Below the pieces are notes generated by a model. It made no database searches, was not told where the DNA came from, and saw only the letters and a list, made by a program, of their open reading frames with translations. DNA of 64,000 nucleotides. Source: an uncultured Candidatus Saccharibacteria bacterium. Its GTDB lineage: Bacteria; Patescibacteria; Saccharimonadia; Saccharimonadales; UBA6022. The stretch is from positions 1 to 64,000 of the forward strand of contig CAMLED010000001.1 in NCBI GenBank assembly GCA_946479115.1, read 5' to 3'. The translations under genes were made by a program, and so were the position numbers. Positions within the stretch are counted from its first letter, which is position 1. Every line of letters starts with the position of its first letter. Shown piece after piece: positions 42,976 to 50,952 of the stretch.

Positions 42976-44060
42976 ACTGTCATAATCTCACATATATAAT
43001 CGACCACTGAATCTTCTAATCCGACATAGAGTGGTAAACAAAAGATTCTCTTTGAGATATCCTCCGAAATGGGGCACATACTTGCATCTTTAATATATGG
43101 AAGAGTATTAAGTGATGGATAAAAATAACGGCGTGGAAATATATTTTGATCATTTAGCTTACTCATCATAGCAAGTAGCTGCTCTTCACTTTCACATATA
43201 ACAGGGTAATACGCATAGTTGTATTCTGTATCGTTTCGTAACTCTAAAAGCTGAAAAGAACCCTTAAGTAATTGATTATACCTATCAACAATATGTTTAC
43301 GAGAACTAATAATGCGATTAAGATGTTTTAGGTTAGTTAGCCCCATTGCAGCTTGAAATTCAGAGGCTTTTCCATTTATGCCAAGTGAGAAATGTTCGTC
43401 TCCATCGTGTCCAAACCTTTTCGTAAGCTCTACTCTGTCATTTAACGCGGAATTGTTAGTTATAACACCGCCGCCTTCAATGGTATGAAAAAGTTTCGTA
43501 GCGTGAAAGCTAGATGTGGATATATCTCCATAACCCATGAGTGACTTACCTTTGTATTTGACACCAAAGGCATGCGCAGCATCATAGATGACCTTTATGT
43601 CGTGTTTCTTTGCTATGAACTCAATCTCTTCTACATCACATGGATTACCAAATACGTGCACAGCCAGGATTGCTTTTGTCTGTGGGGTAATTGCTGCTTC
43701 AATTTTACTTGCATCAATACAAAATGTTTGAGGATCAATATCCACAAACACTGGTGAGCATCGCTCCCATAAAATTGCCGATGTCGTAGCAACGTAAGAA
43801 AATGGAGTTGTAATCACTTCTCCGCTCGTTATTTTGAGCGCGTTAAGTGCAAGCTGAAGTGCGATGGTTCCGTTAGAAACAAACTGGAAATTATCAACTT
43901 TAAGATACTTGCTTACCTCATTCTCAAATTCACGAGTAAGCGGCCCATTATTCGTTAGGTGTCCACTTTTCCATATCGAATTTAGGTACGCTTCATATTC
44001 TTCTATCGGCGGCAAAAAAGAGCGAGTAACATAAATAGGTTCATCTCCGCTTTCGGTCAT
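42972..44060 (-). CDS. VioA-like dTDP-4-keto-6-deoxyglucose aminotransferase
   Basis: A 362-residue DegT/DnrJ/EryC1-family enzyme. D160 in VIYDAAHAFG and K189 in SFHATKLFH are the PLP ligands; SNGTIALQLAL binds the phosphate. The N-terminal IYVTRSFLPPIEEYEAYLN, SGHLTNNGPL and HVFGNPCDVE are very like VioA/FdtB-type proteins I recall, which make dTDP-4-amino-4,6-dideoxyglucose from the RmlB product. ATG at 44060 is chosen because it overlaps the wzt stop (ATGA) with AGGT 8 bases upstream; an ATG five codons earlier (44075) is the alternative. Confidence 0.82.
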   Translation of the reverse strand: MTESGDEPIYVTRSFLPPIEEYEAYLNSIWKSGHLTNNGPLTREFENEVSKYLKVDNFQFVSNGTIALQLALNALKITSGEVITTPFSYVATTSAILWERCSPVFVDIDPQTFCIDASKIEAAITPQTKAILAVHVFGNPCDVEEIEFIAKKHDIKVIYDAAHAFGVKYKGKSLMGYGDISTSSFHATKLFHTIEGGGVITNNSALNDRVELTKRFGHDGDEHFSLGINGKASEFQAAMGLTNLKHLNRIISSRKHIVDRYNQLLKGSFQLLELRNDTEYNYAYYPVICESEEQLLAMMSKLNDQNIFPRRYFYPSLNTLPYIKDASMCPISEDISKRIFCLPLYVGLEDSVVDYICEIMTV

Positions 44061-45247
44061 GATAATACCTGCCATTCACCAATCTTAGAAAGAATACCAC
44101 CCACTGGCTCGTCATGAACATTATTGATAACAAATGTTGTCGGTTTGGGTGTGAAACCGATGAGCTTAAATTCTGACTTTTCAAAAATTGCGGCGGTAAT
44201 TTCATACCTACCTGGATTTAGATTTTCTAATGAATAGCTATACTTGAGCGTATGCTTTTTACCAATACTATAGTCAAGTTTTAACTCTTGCGTATTATGC
44301 TCAATTACAGATATATTTTGATACAAAATAGATATCCCAAGATCAACTTCAATATCTTCATTCAAAATATATTCAACATCAAATTCTAATTTCGCTTTTG
44401 ATGAAATCATTTTATCTGATTGTAGTTTTATTTTTAAGGATTTTATTTCATGATTTAAAGTAGATGAAGCTGCTGGGTTTACGCCTACTTCTTTTGTCTC
44501 TGCATTTAAATTATCAAGAGTATACTGCTTGGCAACCTCGTCAGGATTACCTAATGTTTTGACTAGTCCGTCTTCGATAAGTACGGCTTTATTGCAAAAA
44601 CGCTCAACACTCTCCATGGAGTGAGTTACAAGAATTACCGTTTTATCACTGTTTTTTATTTCATCAAAATAATCTGTACATTTTTGCTGGAATGCGGCAT
44701 CACCCACAGCAAGAACTTCGTCTAATAACAATATGTCACCTTGTGCCTTGATGGCGATTGAAAATGCAAGTCGGACCTGCATACCGCTGGAATAGTTCTT
44801 CAATCGTTCATCCATAAAATCATGTAATTCCGCAAAATCAACAATCTCATCATACATAGCAGCGATTTCAGATCGACTAAAGCCAAGGAGAGCACCGTTA
44901 AGATATATATTTTCACGACCGCTAAGCTCAGGGTTGAACCCAACTCCAAGCTCAATAAACGGGACAAGTGTACCATTTACTTGTACCGAACCACCATTCG
45001 GTGAATAAATTCCCGCAATTGTCTTAAGCAGTGTACTTTTGCCACTTCCATTCCGACCAACGATACCAAAAAAATCACCTTTTTTTATTTCAAAAGATAT
45101 ATCTTTGAGCGGCATAAAATCGCGATAACCGCTACGTCCCTTCAAGTGGTTAATTATTTTTTGTTTTAACCCACTACTACCCTCAAGTGGAATTTGAAAC
45201 GACTTAGAAACATGTTCAACTTTTACTGCAATTTCATCATTAGCCAT
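44057..45247 (-). CDS. wzt: Polysaccharide ABC transporter ATPase with C-terminal glycan-binding domain
   Basis: A 396-residue Wzt-like protein. ABC motifs: GRNGSGKST (Walker A, 64-72), YSSGMQ (152-157) and ILLLDEVLAVGD (172-183). The H-loop is in ILVTHSMESVERF. Residues about 265-396 form a beta-sandwich like the Wzt carbohydrate-binding domain that recognises finished O-antigen chain ends. It works with the permease encoded upstream. The ATG at 45247 is preferred: it lies 1 base after the wzm stop with GGAG 10 bases upstream. An in-frame TTG six codons earlier is unlikely. Confidence 0.93.
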   Translation of the reverse strand: MANDEIAVKVEHVSKSFQIPLEGSSGLKQKIINHLKGRSGYRDFMPLKDISFEIKKGDFFGIVGRNGSGKSTLLKTIAGIYSPNGGSVQVNGTLVPFIELGVGFNPELSGRENIYLNGALLGFSRSEIAAMYDEIVDFAELHDFMDERLKNYSSGMQVRLAFSIAIKAQGDILLLDEVLAVGDAAFQQKCTDYFDEIKNSDKTVILVTHSMESVERFCNKAVLIEDGLVKTLGNPDEVAKQYTLDNLNAETKEVGVNPAASSTLNHEIKSLKIKLQSDKMISSKAKLEFDVEYILNEDIEVDLGISILYQNISVIEHNTQELKLDYSIGKKHTLKYSYSLENLNPGRYEITAAIFEKSEFKLIGFTPKPTTFVINNVHDEPVGGILSKIGEWQVLS

Positions 45248-45248
45248 T

Positions 45249-46058
45249 TTATATTTGCTCCGCAAAATACTTTGAATGTTTCTTAAAATATAATGTCCCG
45301 ACTATAAATACTACTATGACAATTATGAATGGTATTGCCATATATAATGGATTCGAAAATAAACTAAACGAGGTGATAGTTTCTTTTGTAACTAAGAAGT
45401 AACGAGCGTCTTGTATTGCCTGCGCGACCGGATTCATCATTAAAAACTTTGCAGCTAATTCACTCTTTTCAATAACTACCGCAAGGGGATAGATAATTGG
45501 GGTAGCGTAAAAGGCTGCTTGCATAATAATCTCCCAGATATGCCCCGTATCGCGATATTTTACATTCAATGCTGAAAGTAAAAATGCTAAACCTAAAGCA
45601 AATATATAGATTTCACCGATATAGAGAAGTATCATCCCTGAAGATAGATTAAACTCAACCCCATTAAATATCATCAGCACAACAACAATAAGTAGGTTGA
45701 GAACTAAGTTAACCAATGCCGATATGGTCGTAGACAGAACAATAATATACTTTGGAAAGTTTATCTTTCGGATAACATCGCCACGTGAAATAATTGAATT
45801 CATACCCTGACTGGTTGCTTCTGAAAAGAATGTCCAAAGTACAATACCGAATAATAGATATACTGAGTAATGCTCGACACTACCTAATTTTACTAACATA
45901 CCGAATACGACATACATAATTGCAAATAAGAAAAGTGGCTTCAATAGCGACCAAGCGTATCCCAGTGCTGACCCCTGATATCGAAGCTTGAAGTCTGTCA
46001 CGACAAGTTCTCGTAAAAGAATACGATTTCGTCGGCTAAATATATTAGATAGTTTCAT
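45249..46058 (-). CDS. wzm: Polysaccharide ABC transporter permease
   Basis: A 269-residue ABC-2 type permease with six membrane helices. RELVVTDFKLRYQGSALGYAWSLLKPL at the start, NVKYRDTGHIWEIIMQAAFY and ATPIIYPL in the middle, and MNPVAQAIQDARY near the end are the standard Wzm/KpsM features. Length is typical. It exports the lipid-linked glycan made by the locus. It is divergent from the GT2 gene at 46094; the two -10 boxes share bases. Confidence 0.93.
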   Translation of the reverse strand: MKLSNIFSRRNRILLRELVVTDFKLRYQGSALGYAWSLLKPLFLFAIMYVVFGMLVKLGSVEHYSVYLLFGIVLWTFFSEATSQGMNSIISRGDVIRKINFPKYIIVLSTTISALVNLVLNLLIVVVLMIFNGVEFNLSSGMILLYIGEIYIFALGLAFLLSALNVKYRDTGHIWEIIMQAAFYATPIIYPLAVVIEKSELAAKFLMMNPVAQAIQDARYFLVTKETITSFSLFSNPLYMAIPFIIVIVVFIVGTLYFKKHSKYFAEQI

Positions 46059-46071
46059 AAGTCTGGGTTTA

Positions 46072-46079
46072 ATTATAAG
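46072..46079. promoter_or_regulatory. Overlapping divergent -10 boxes (wzm and GT2)
   Basis: Minus-strand TATAAT is 46072-46077 (14 bases upstream of the wzm ATG at 46058); plus-strand TATAAG is 46074-46079 (14 bases before 46094). They share four bases, so the two promoters should exclude each other. Confidence 0.5.
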
Positions 46080-46093
46080 ATAGATGAAGCATT

Positions 46094-47104
46094 ATGAACA
46101 GAGTTGCCATCGTAATATTGAACTGGAATGGAATTAAAGACACCATCGCCTGTTTAGACTCGCTCCTCATTCAGACTTATTCTGACTATAAAATAGTCGT
46201 TATCGATAATGGGTCAGTTGATAATTCTATTGATATCCTAAAAAAATACGTAGCAGATCACCAAGATCATTCTATCGAATTAATTTGCAATGAAAAAAAC
46301 CTTGGCTTTGCCGGTGGCGTGAATACAGGTATCCGTTGGGCGCTAGAGCATAATTTTGATGGAGTCGCCCTATTTAATAACGACGCAGTTGCCGATAAAG
46401 ATTGGCTAACCTATCTCGTAAAAGGCTTGGAAAATAAAGAGGTTGGTATTTCAACAGGATTACTACTTCACGAGAATGGTAAAACAATCGACAGCTCAGG
46501 CGACTGGTACTCAAAATGGGGATTACCGTTCCCTCGCAATCGTGGCGAAAATACAGTATTCGCTAACGAAAGTGGATTTGTTTTTGGGGCAAGTGGTGGC
46601 GCAACATTATACAGATCAGCAATGCTCAAAGAAGTTGACCTGTTTGATGATGATTTCTTTGCCTATTACGAAGATGCCGATATTAGCTTCCGTGCGCAGC
46701 TAGCCGGATGGAAAGTTGCCTATAGATCAGAAGCAATCGCCTACCACAAGCAAGGGGCTACCAGTAAAAAAATTCCTGGCTTTGCTGTTTATCAAACATT
46801 TAAAAACCTACCTCTCCTCTTTTTAAAGAATGTTCCTCGCGGGTTACTACTGTCAATTGGAATTCGCTTTTATTTTGCCTACATATTGATGTATTTCAAC
46901 AGTTTTACACACCAAACTGGCTGGATGGCAACCAAAGGTTTATTTAAATCATTAGTTCTGATACCGAAAGCATTGCAACAACGCTCTACTATTCAGCGCA
47001 GCAAAAAGGTAACGACTGAATATATCAAAAGTATCCTCTGGAATGACCTACCCCCAGATCAAACTGGCCTCCGTAAACTACGTCGATTCTTCATTAAGAA
47101 ATAG
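46094..47104 (+). CDS. GT2 rhamnosyltransferase-like glycosyltransferase
   Basis: A 336-residue GT-A enzyme with IVILNWNGIKDTIACLDSL, IDNGSVDNSIDIL, NLGFAGGVNTG and ALFNNDAV (metal-binding N-D), then GASGGATLYR and YEDADISFRAQLAG. This is the WsbD/rhamnosyltransferase style of GT2, with a C-terminal amphipathic or membrane-associated region (about 230-275). dTDP-rhamnose from the rml operon is a likely donor. Little ribosome-binding signal precedes the ATG. Confidence 0.88.
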   Translation: MNRVAIVILNWNGIKDTIACLDSLLIQTYSDYKIVVIDNGSVDNSIDILKKYVADHQDHSIELICNEKNLGFAGGVNTGIRWALEHNFDGVALFNNDAVADKDWLTYLVKGLENKEVGISTGLLLHENGKTIDSSGDWYSKWGLPFPRNRGENTVFANESGFVFGASGGATLYRSAMLKEVDLFDDDFFAYYEDADISFRAQLAGWKVAYRSEAIAYHKQGATSKKIPGFAVYQTFKNLPLLFLKNVPRGLLLSIGIRFYFAYILMYFNSFTHQTGWMATKGLFKSLVLIPKALQQRSTIQRSKKVTTEYIKSILWNDLPPDQTGLRKLRRFFIKK

Positions 47105-47189
47105 TGATATACTATTTTCAAACGTTTCGCTAATCAGCAAGACGAGCACCTGTGATACATAGACGTATCACCCAATGGACAGAGGATTA

Positions 47190-47516
47190 ATGATCATCAC
47201 CAACACACCCAAGCAAAAGCAATTGAAGGTGTCTTCGAAACTATACGGCTCGTGCGTGTTTGGAAATTTCGAACGTGCGCTGCAGAATGACTGCAGGCAG
47301 AGAGCCTTTAGTATCTCATGGGCAAATGACTGCCTGAATGATGCGCTCAACCCCGATGATATAGCAAGGCTCAAACGCTATATCAAAAAAGAGCTAAAAC
47401 ACCGCTTAAAACACTTCAAGCACTACAGCCGTCGCTTCAAACTCGACACCATCACAGCAGATGCCGTCGGGAACAAGCTACACATCAGCGGAGTCATCGT
47501 TGTTCGCGAAAACTAA
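47190..47516 (+). CDS. Small basic protein, unknown
   Basis: A 108-residue basic protein when started at the ATG at 47190, which has AGAGGA five bases upstream; an ATG five codons earlier lacks a site. Central helix LNPDDIARLKRYIKKELKHRLKHFKHYSRRF is strongly basic and may bind nucleic acid or membrane. The C-terminal strands read GNKLHISGVIVVREN. Two Cys (SCVF, DCR) and a third (DCL) have no motif spacing. Not recognised. It is set apart from sucC by a 12-bp inverted repeat. Confidence 0.5.
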   Translation: MIITNTPKQKQLKVSSKLYGSCVFGNFERALQNDCRQRAFSISWANDCLNDALNPDDIARLKRYIKKELKHRLKHFKHYSRRFKLDTITADAVGNKLHISGVIVVREN

Positions 47517-47550
47517 GCTTGTGGCGTGGATAGATCATTTACCTCTGTCC

Positions 47551-47594
47551 TCGTCACTTAACCAGTGGATTACTATCGACTCGTTAAGTGACGA
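47551..47594 (+). terminator. 12-bp inverted repeat before sucC
   Basis: TCGTCACTTAAC (47551-47562) pairs with 47583-47594 over a 20-base loop. No T tract follows, so it may be a weak terminator for the 47190 gene or an operator/leader element for sucC. Confidence 0.4.
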
Positions 47595-47624
47595 TCTAAT
47601 CAATATGATGTACGATAAATAGAT

Positions 47625-48695
47625 ATGAAACTGCTTGAATACGAAGCAAAAACGCTTCTCAATAATGCCGGCGTGCCAATACCAAAATCTGTGGTTATTA
47701 CGCGTGATTACACTCCCGAATTAGCCTTACCTACCGTACTGAAATCTCAAGTTCCGATTGGTGGGCGAGGCAAGTTGGGTGGGGTAGTTGTCGTTGAAAA
47801 TCCCGACGAGGTTACAACAACTATTGATCGGTTGTTCGATCTTGAGATTCGCGACTATCTGCCGAACACCCTACTAGCCGAAGAGAAACTGACTATCGAA
47901 AATGAATATTACTTTTCTATCGTGATTAATAAATCTATTCCAACGATCGAGTTAGTTGCCCATAAAGATGGTGGCGTCGAAGTTGAAGCTAACGATCATG
48001 AAAGCTTTTTACATATCCCCCTTACCTCTAAAAATGCCGAGGCAGCTGGTGAACAGTTAGCCGAATACCTCGACCTGCCAAGTCAGAGCTTTGCGCTCCA
48101 GGATCTGGTCGAACATTGTTATGACTGCTTTGTTAAAAACGACGCAACATTACTAGAGATTAATCCCCTTGTTTTGACTGCGGACAACAAATTAGTTGCC
48201 GGTGATTGCAAAATGGTACTCGATGACGCAGCTGGTTTTCGTCATCCCGAGTGGAAGTTTGAAGATAAACCAAGTAATACCAGTTTCGTCGTCTTAGACG
48301 AACATGGCACAATCGCTACGATCGCTAACGGCGCAGGTCTGGCTATGGCCACCGTTGATGCCGTTGCAACTGCTGGCATGAAACCAGCTAACTTCCTAGA
48401 TATTGGCGGTGGCGCTAATACCGCTAGCGTCCTGGCGGCCTTTGAGCGAATCATGGAATTCCCATCTGTTGAAGCGATCGTGATTAATATCTTTGCCGGT
48501 ATCACACGCTGCGACGAAGTTGCCAAAGCTATCATTGCCGCACGTCAGCAAATTGATACTTTGCCGCCACTATTTATCCGCCTAGCAGGTACAAATTTTG
48601 AAGCAGCGGCCGATCTGCTTGCCGAAGAGCACATTGCCATTCTCCCGACACTCGAGGAATGTCTGTCTGCTGCCAAGGAGGTGAATCATGGATAA
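47625..48695 (+). CDS. sucC: Succinyl-CoA synthetase beta-like subunit
   Basis: A 356-residue ATP-grasp plus ligase-domain protein. KLLEYEAKTLLNNAGVPIP, GGRGKLGG (46-53) and LLEINPLVLTADNK are the ATP-grasp motifs; GAGLAMATVDAVATAGMKPANFLDIGGGA and NIFAGITRCD mark the CoA-ligase domain. It is about 30 residues shorter than E. coli SucC, missing mostly loops in the ATP-grasp half. No other citrate-cycle gene is in the window, so the physiological acyl-CoA is uncertain (succinyl, malyl or acetyl types are possible). A TATGAT/TACGAT pair lies just upstream; no ribosome-binding site. Stop overlaps sucD by 8 bases. Confidence 0.88.
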   Translation: MKLLEYEAKTLLNNAGVPIPKSVVITRDYTPELALPTVLKSQVPIGGRGKLGGVVVVENPDEVTTTIDRLFDLEIRDYLPNTLLAEEKLTIENEYYFSIVINKSIPTIELVAHKDGGVEVEANDHESFLHIPLTSKNAEAAGEQLAEYLDLPSQSFALQDLVEHCYDCFVKNDATLLEINPLVLTADNKLVAGDCKMVLDDAAGFRHPEWKFEDKPSNTSFVVLDEHGTIATIANGAGLAMATVDAVATAGMKPANFLDIGGGANTASVLAAFERIMEFPSVEAIVINIFAGITRCDEVAKAIIAARQQIDTLPPLFIRLAGTNFEAAADLLAEEHIAILPTLEECLSAAKEVNHG

Positions 48696-49545
48696 TCAAC
48701 TGTTCACCGCTAAAAATGTCATCGTCCAGGGTATCACCGGTAGTCAGGGCTCATTTCACGCCAGTGCCATGAAAGCCGCTGGCACTAATGTCGTTGCTGG
48801 AACTTCCCCGAATAAAGCTGGCCAAGAAGTTGACGGCGTTCCTGTCTATCGATCGATTAAAGATATCCAGCAAGATCATAAAATTGATATCAGCGTCATA
48901 TTTGTACCAGCCGCATTTGCCAAAGCTGCCATTATTGAAGCCGTTGATGCAAAGATTCCACTTATTATTTGCATTACCGAAGGTGTCCCTATCCATGATA
49001 TGTTGTATATAAAGCAACGAATAGCAGGGGAGTCATCAGTATTAATCGGGCCTAACTGCCCTGGCGTTCTATTGCCCGGCGTCAATAAACTTGGGATTAT
49101 TCCAAACAATATGGGGCTTGCAGGTACGGTTGGTATCGTTAGCCGATCTGGCACTCTTACCTACGAGGCCATGGCTGGTTTAACTCAGCGTGGTATTGGC
49201 CAGAAATACGTTATCGGTATCGGTGGTGATCCGATTCGTGGTACTGGATTTATTGAATGTCTAAATCTGTTCGAACAAGATCCAGATGTTACTAGCATCG
49301 TCATGATTGGCGAAATTGGTGGCACGGATGAAATCGAGGCAGCAGCGCACATCAAAGCCAGCATCACTAAACCAGTCTACGGCTATATCGCTGGCCATCA
49401 CGCCCCTGCTGGCGTCCAGCTCGGTCACGCCGGAGCAATCCTGGGCAGTGATAGTGAGTCAGCTACCGCTAAGACTGCAGCGCTAAAAGCTGCTGGTGTC
49501 ACCGTTAGCAACAGCGTCGTCGAGCTCACTCAATCTGTAAAGTGA
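48688..49545 (+). CDS. sucD: Succinyl-CoA synthetase alpha-like subunit
   Basis: A 285-residue subunit with NVIVQGITGSQGSFHA (CoA-binding Rossmann loop), LIGPNCPGVLLPGVNKLGI, GIVSRSGTLTYEA and the phospho-histidine loop GVQLGHAGAI with H247. Length matches SucD (about 289). The preserved His and Gly-Pro-Asn-Cys-Pro segment indicate a working enzyme. GGAG lies about 8 bases before the ATG, inside sucC. With sucC it allows substrate-level ATP formation from an acyl-CoA, valuable in a cell with limited metabolism. Confidence 0.92.
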   Translation: MDNQLFTAKNVIVQGITGSQGSFHASAMKAAGTNVVAGTSPNKAGQEVDGVPVYRSIKDIQQDHKIDISVIFVPAAFAKAAIIEAVDAKIPLIICITEGVPIHDMLYIKQRIAGESSVLIGPNCPGVLLPGVNKLGIIPNNMGLAGTVGIVSRSGTLTYEAMAGLTQRGIGQKYVIGIGGDPIRGTGFIECLNLFEQDPDVTSIVMIGEIGGTDEIEAAAHIKASITKPVYGYIAGHHAPAGVQLGHAGAILGSDSESATAKTAALKAAGVTVSNSVVELTQSVK

Positions 49546-49551
49546 TATACT
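49543..49551 (+). promoter_or_regulatory. Extended -10 promoter, leaderless GtrB-like gene
   Basis: TGATATACT seven bases before the ATG at 49559, partly inside the end of sucD. Confidence 0.6.
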
Positions 49552-49558
49552 GTACAGC

Positions 49559-50515
49559 ATGACAACTCGCAAAAAAATTAGTATTCTCATCCCTGCTTAT
49601 AATGAACAAGAAGTGCTTCGACATCTGTATGAACGCCTCCATAAGTTAGCTGGAGAAACGGCTAATTACGATTTCGAGTTCCTCTTTATTAACGACGGCA
49701 GCCGCGACAAGACTTTAGAAATCATTAAAGGCTATGCTACCAAAGATGGCAGAGTCGCTTATGTAAACCTATCTCGCAATTTTGGTAAAGAAACTGCCAT
49801 GATTGCTGGCCTCGATCACGTCACTGGTGATGCAACGGTGATCATCGACGCTGATCTCCAGGATCCGCCAGAACTTATCCCACAGATGATAAAGTACTGG
49901 GAAGAGGGGTATGATGATGTCTACGCCCGCCGCAGTAGTCGTAATGGCGAAAGTTGGCTTAAAAAAGCCACCTCGACTGCGTTCTATAAGATTTTGCAGC
50001 GCTCTACAAATATCCCAATTCAACAAGATACCGGTGACTTCCGTTTGCTCGACAAGCGCTGCGTTGAAGCACTTCGTCAATTCCGCGAAAGCCAACGCTA
50101 TACCAAAGGCATGTTTAGCTGGATTGGGTATGAAAAGAAAGAAATCAGCTACGACCGCGACCCGCGCGCCGCTGGTGAAACAAAATGGAACTACTTTAAA
50201 TTATTAGAGCTAGCCATCGAAGGTATTACGTCATTTACAACTGCCCCGCTACGTATTTCAACATTCATGGGTATTGCGACATCACTACTGGCGTTTATCT
50301 ATATTATCTTCCTTGTTATCCGGACAATGTTCTTTGGCAGTGACCTGGCGGGATATCCATCAATGATGGCCGTCATCCTATTCCTCGGTGGTGTTCAGCT
50401 ACTCTCACTAGGTATTATCGGCGAATACATTGCACGCATCTTTAATGAAACTAAAAACCGCCCACTATATTTTGTTGAGGAATACCACAAAAGTCACTCA
50501 AAGAAAGATCAATAA
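49559..50515 (+). CDS. GtrB/ArnC-type polyprenyl-phosphate glycosyltransferase
   Basis: A 318-residue membrane GT2. SILIPAYNEQEVLRHLYERL, FINDGSRDKTLEII, VIIDADLQDPPELIP (D-x-D in DADLQDPP) and ETKWNYFKLLELAIEGITSF are the GtrB/DPMS-like signatures. Two C-terminal membrane helices (about 232-256 and 268-295) match the subfamily. It makes a polyprenyl-phosphate sugar for GT-C enzymes. It abuts the GtrA gene (TAATG overlap), the usual flippase partner. Confidence 0.92.
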   Translation: MTTRKKISILIPAYNEQEVLRHLYERLHKLAGETANYDFEFLFINDGSRDKTLEIIKGYATKDGRVAYVNLSRNFGKETAMIAGLDHVTGDATVIIDADLQDPPELIPQMIKYWEEGYDDVYARRSSRNGESWLKKATSTAFYKILQRSTNIPIQQDTGDFRLLDKRCVEALRQFRESQRYTKGMFSWIGYEKKEISYDRDPRAAGETKWNYFKLLELAIEGITSFTTAPLRISTFMGIATSLLAFIYIIFLVIRTMFFGSDLAGYPSMMAVILFLGGVQLLSLGIIGEYIARIFNETKNRPLYFVEEYHKSHSKKDQ

Positions 50516-50934
50516 TGAAAGAAACACTTCAGCAACACGCCGATAAACTCCGTTTTGCCCTCGTAGGTGGCGTCAACACGGTAATTGACTTCGGCATTCT
50601 CTTCTTTCTCGTATCGATTGGTCTTGATAAAATCCCTAGCAACTTTATCTCGACATCGGTTGCGTTTATCTTTAGTTTCTTTGCGAATAAAACCTTCACA
50701 TTTAAATCAACAGGCGGAAACGCCAAGCGTGAGTTTATCCTTTTTATCGTCGTCACAATCTTTGGTTTATGGGTACTACAGCCGATTATCATTAGCCTTG
50801 TGTCATTCACCCTCACCCCGCTAACGGTTGCCGATGCTGCCGTACTATTTGTCGCCAAGTTGGCTGCCACCCTAGTTTCGCTTGTTTGGAATTACATCAT
50901 GTATTCTCGCTTCGTTTTCAATAAAAAGAACTAA
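50515..50934 (+). CDS. GtrA-family membrane protein
   Basis: A 139-residue protein with four membrane helices. FALVGGVNTVIDFGILFFLV and SVAFIFSFFANKTFTFKS are the two GtrA motifs; LVWNYIMYSRFVF ends the protein as expected. It probably flips the polyprenyl-phosphate sugar made by the GtrB-like enzyme encoded one base upstream. It is better matched to the family consensus than the 30865 copy and is the second GtrA in the window. Confidence 0.93.
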   Translation: MKETLQQHADKLRFALVGGVNTVIDFGILFFLVSIGLDKIPSNFISTSVAFIFSFFANKTFTFKSTGGNAKREFILFIVVTIFGLWVLQPIIISLVSFTLTPLTVADAAVLFVAKLAATLVSLVWNYIMYSRFVFNKKN

Positions 50935-50937
50935 CGG

Positions 50938-50943
50938 TATACT
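50938..50943 (+). promoter_or_regulatory. -10 box of the GT4 gene
   Basis: TATACT (in CGGTATACT) 9 bases before the ATG at 50953; no ribosome-binding site. Confidence 0.5.
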
Positions 50944-50952
50944 AGAGTAAGT

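Noticed and set aside
45248..45265. TTG start for wzt inside the wzm end
   Set aside because: ATG at 45247 has GGAG at good distance and gives the normal Wzt N-terminus.
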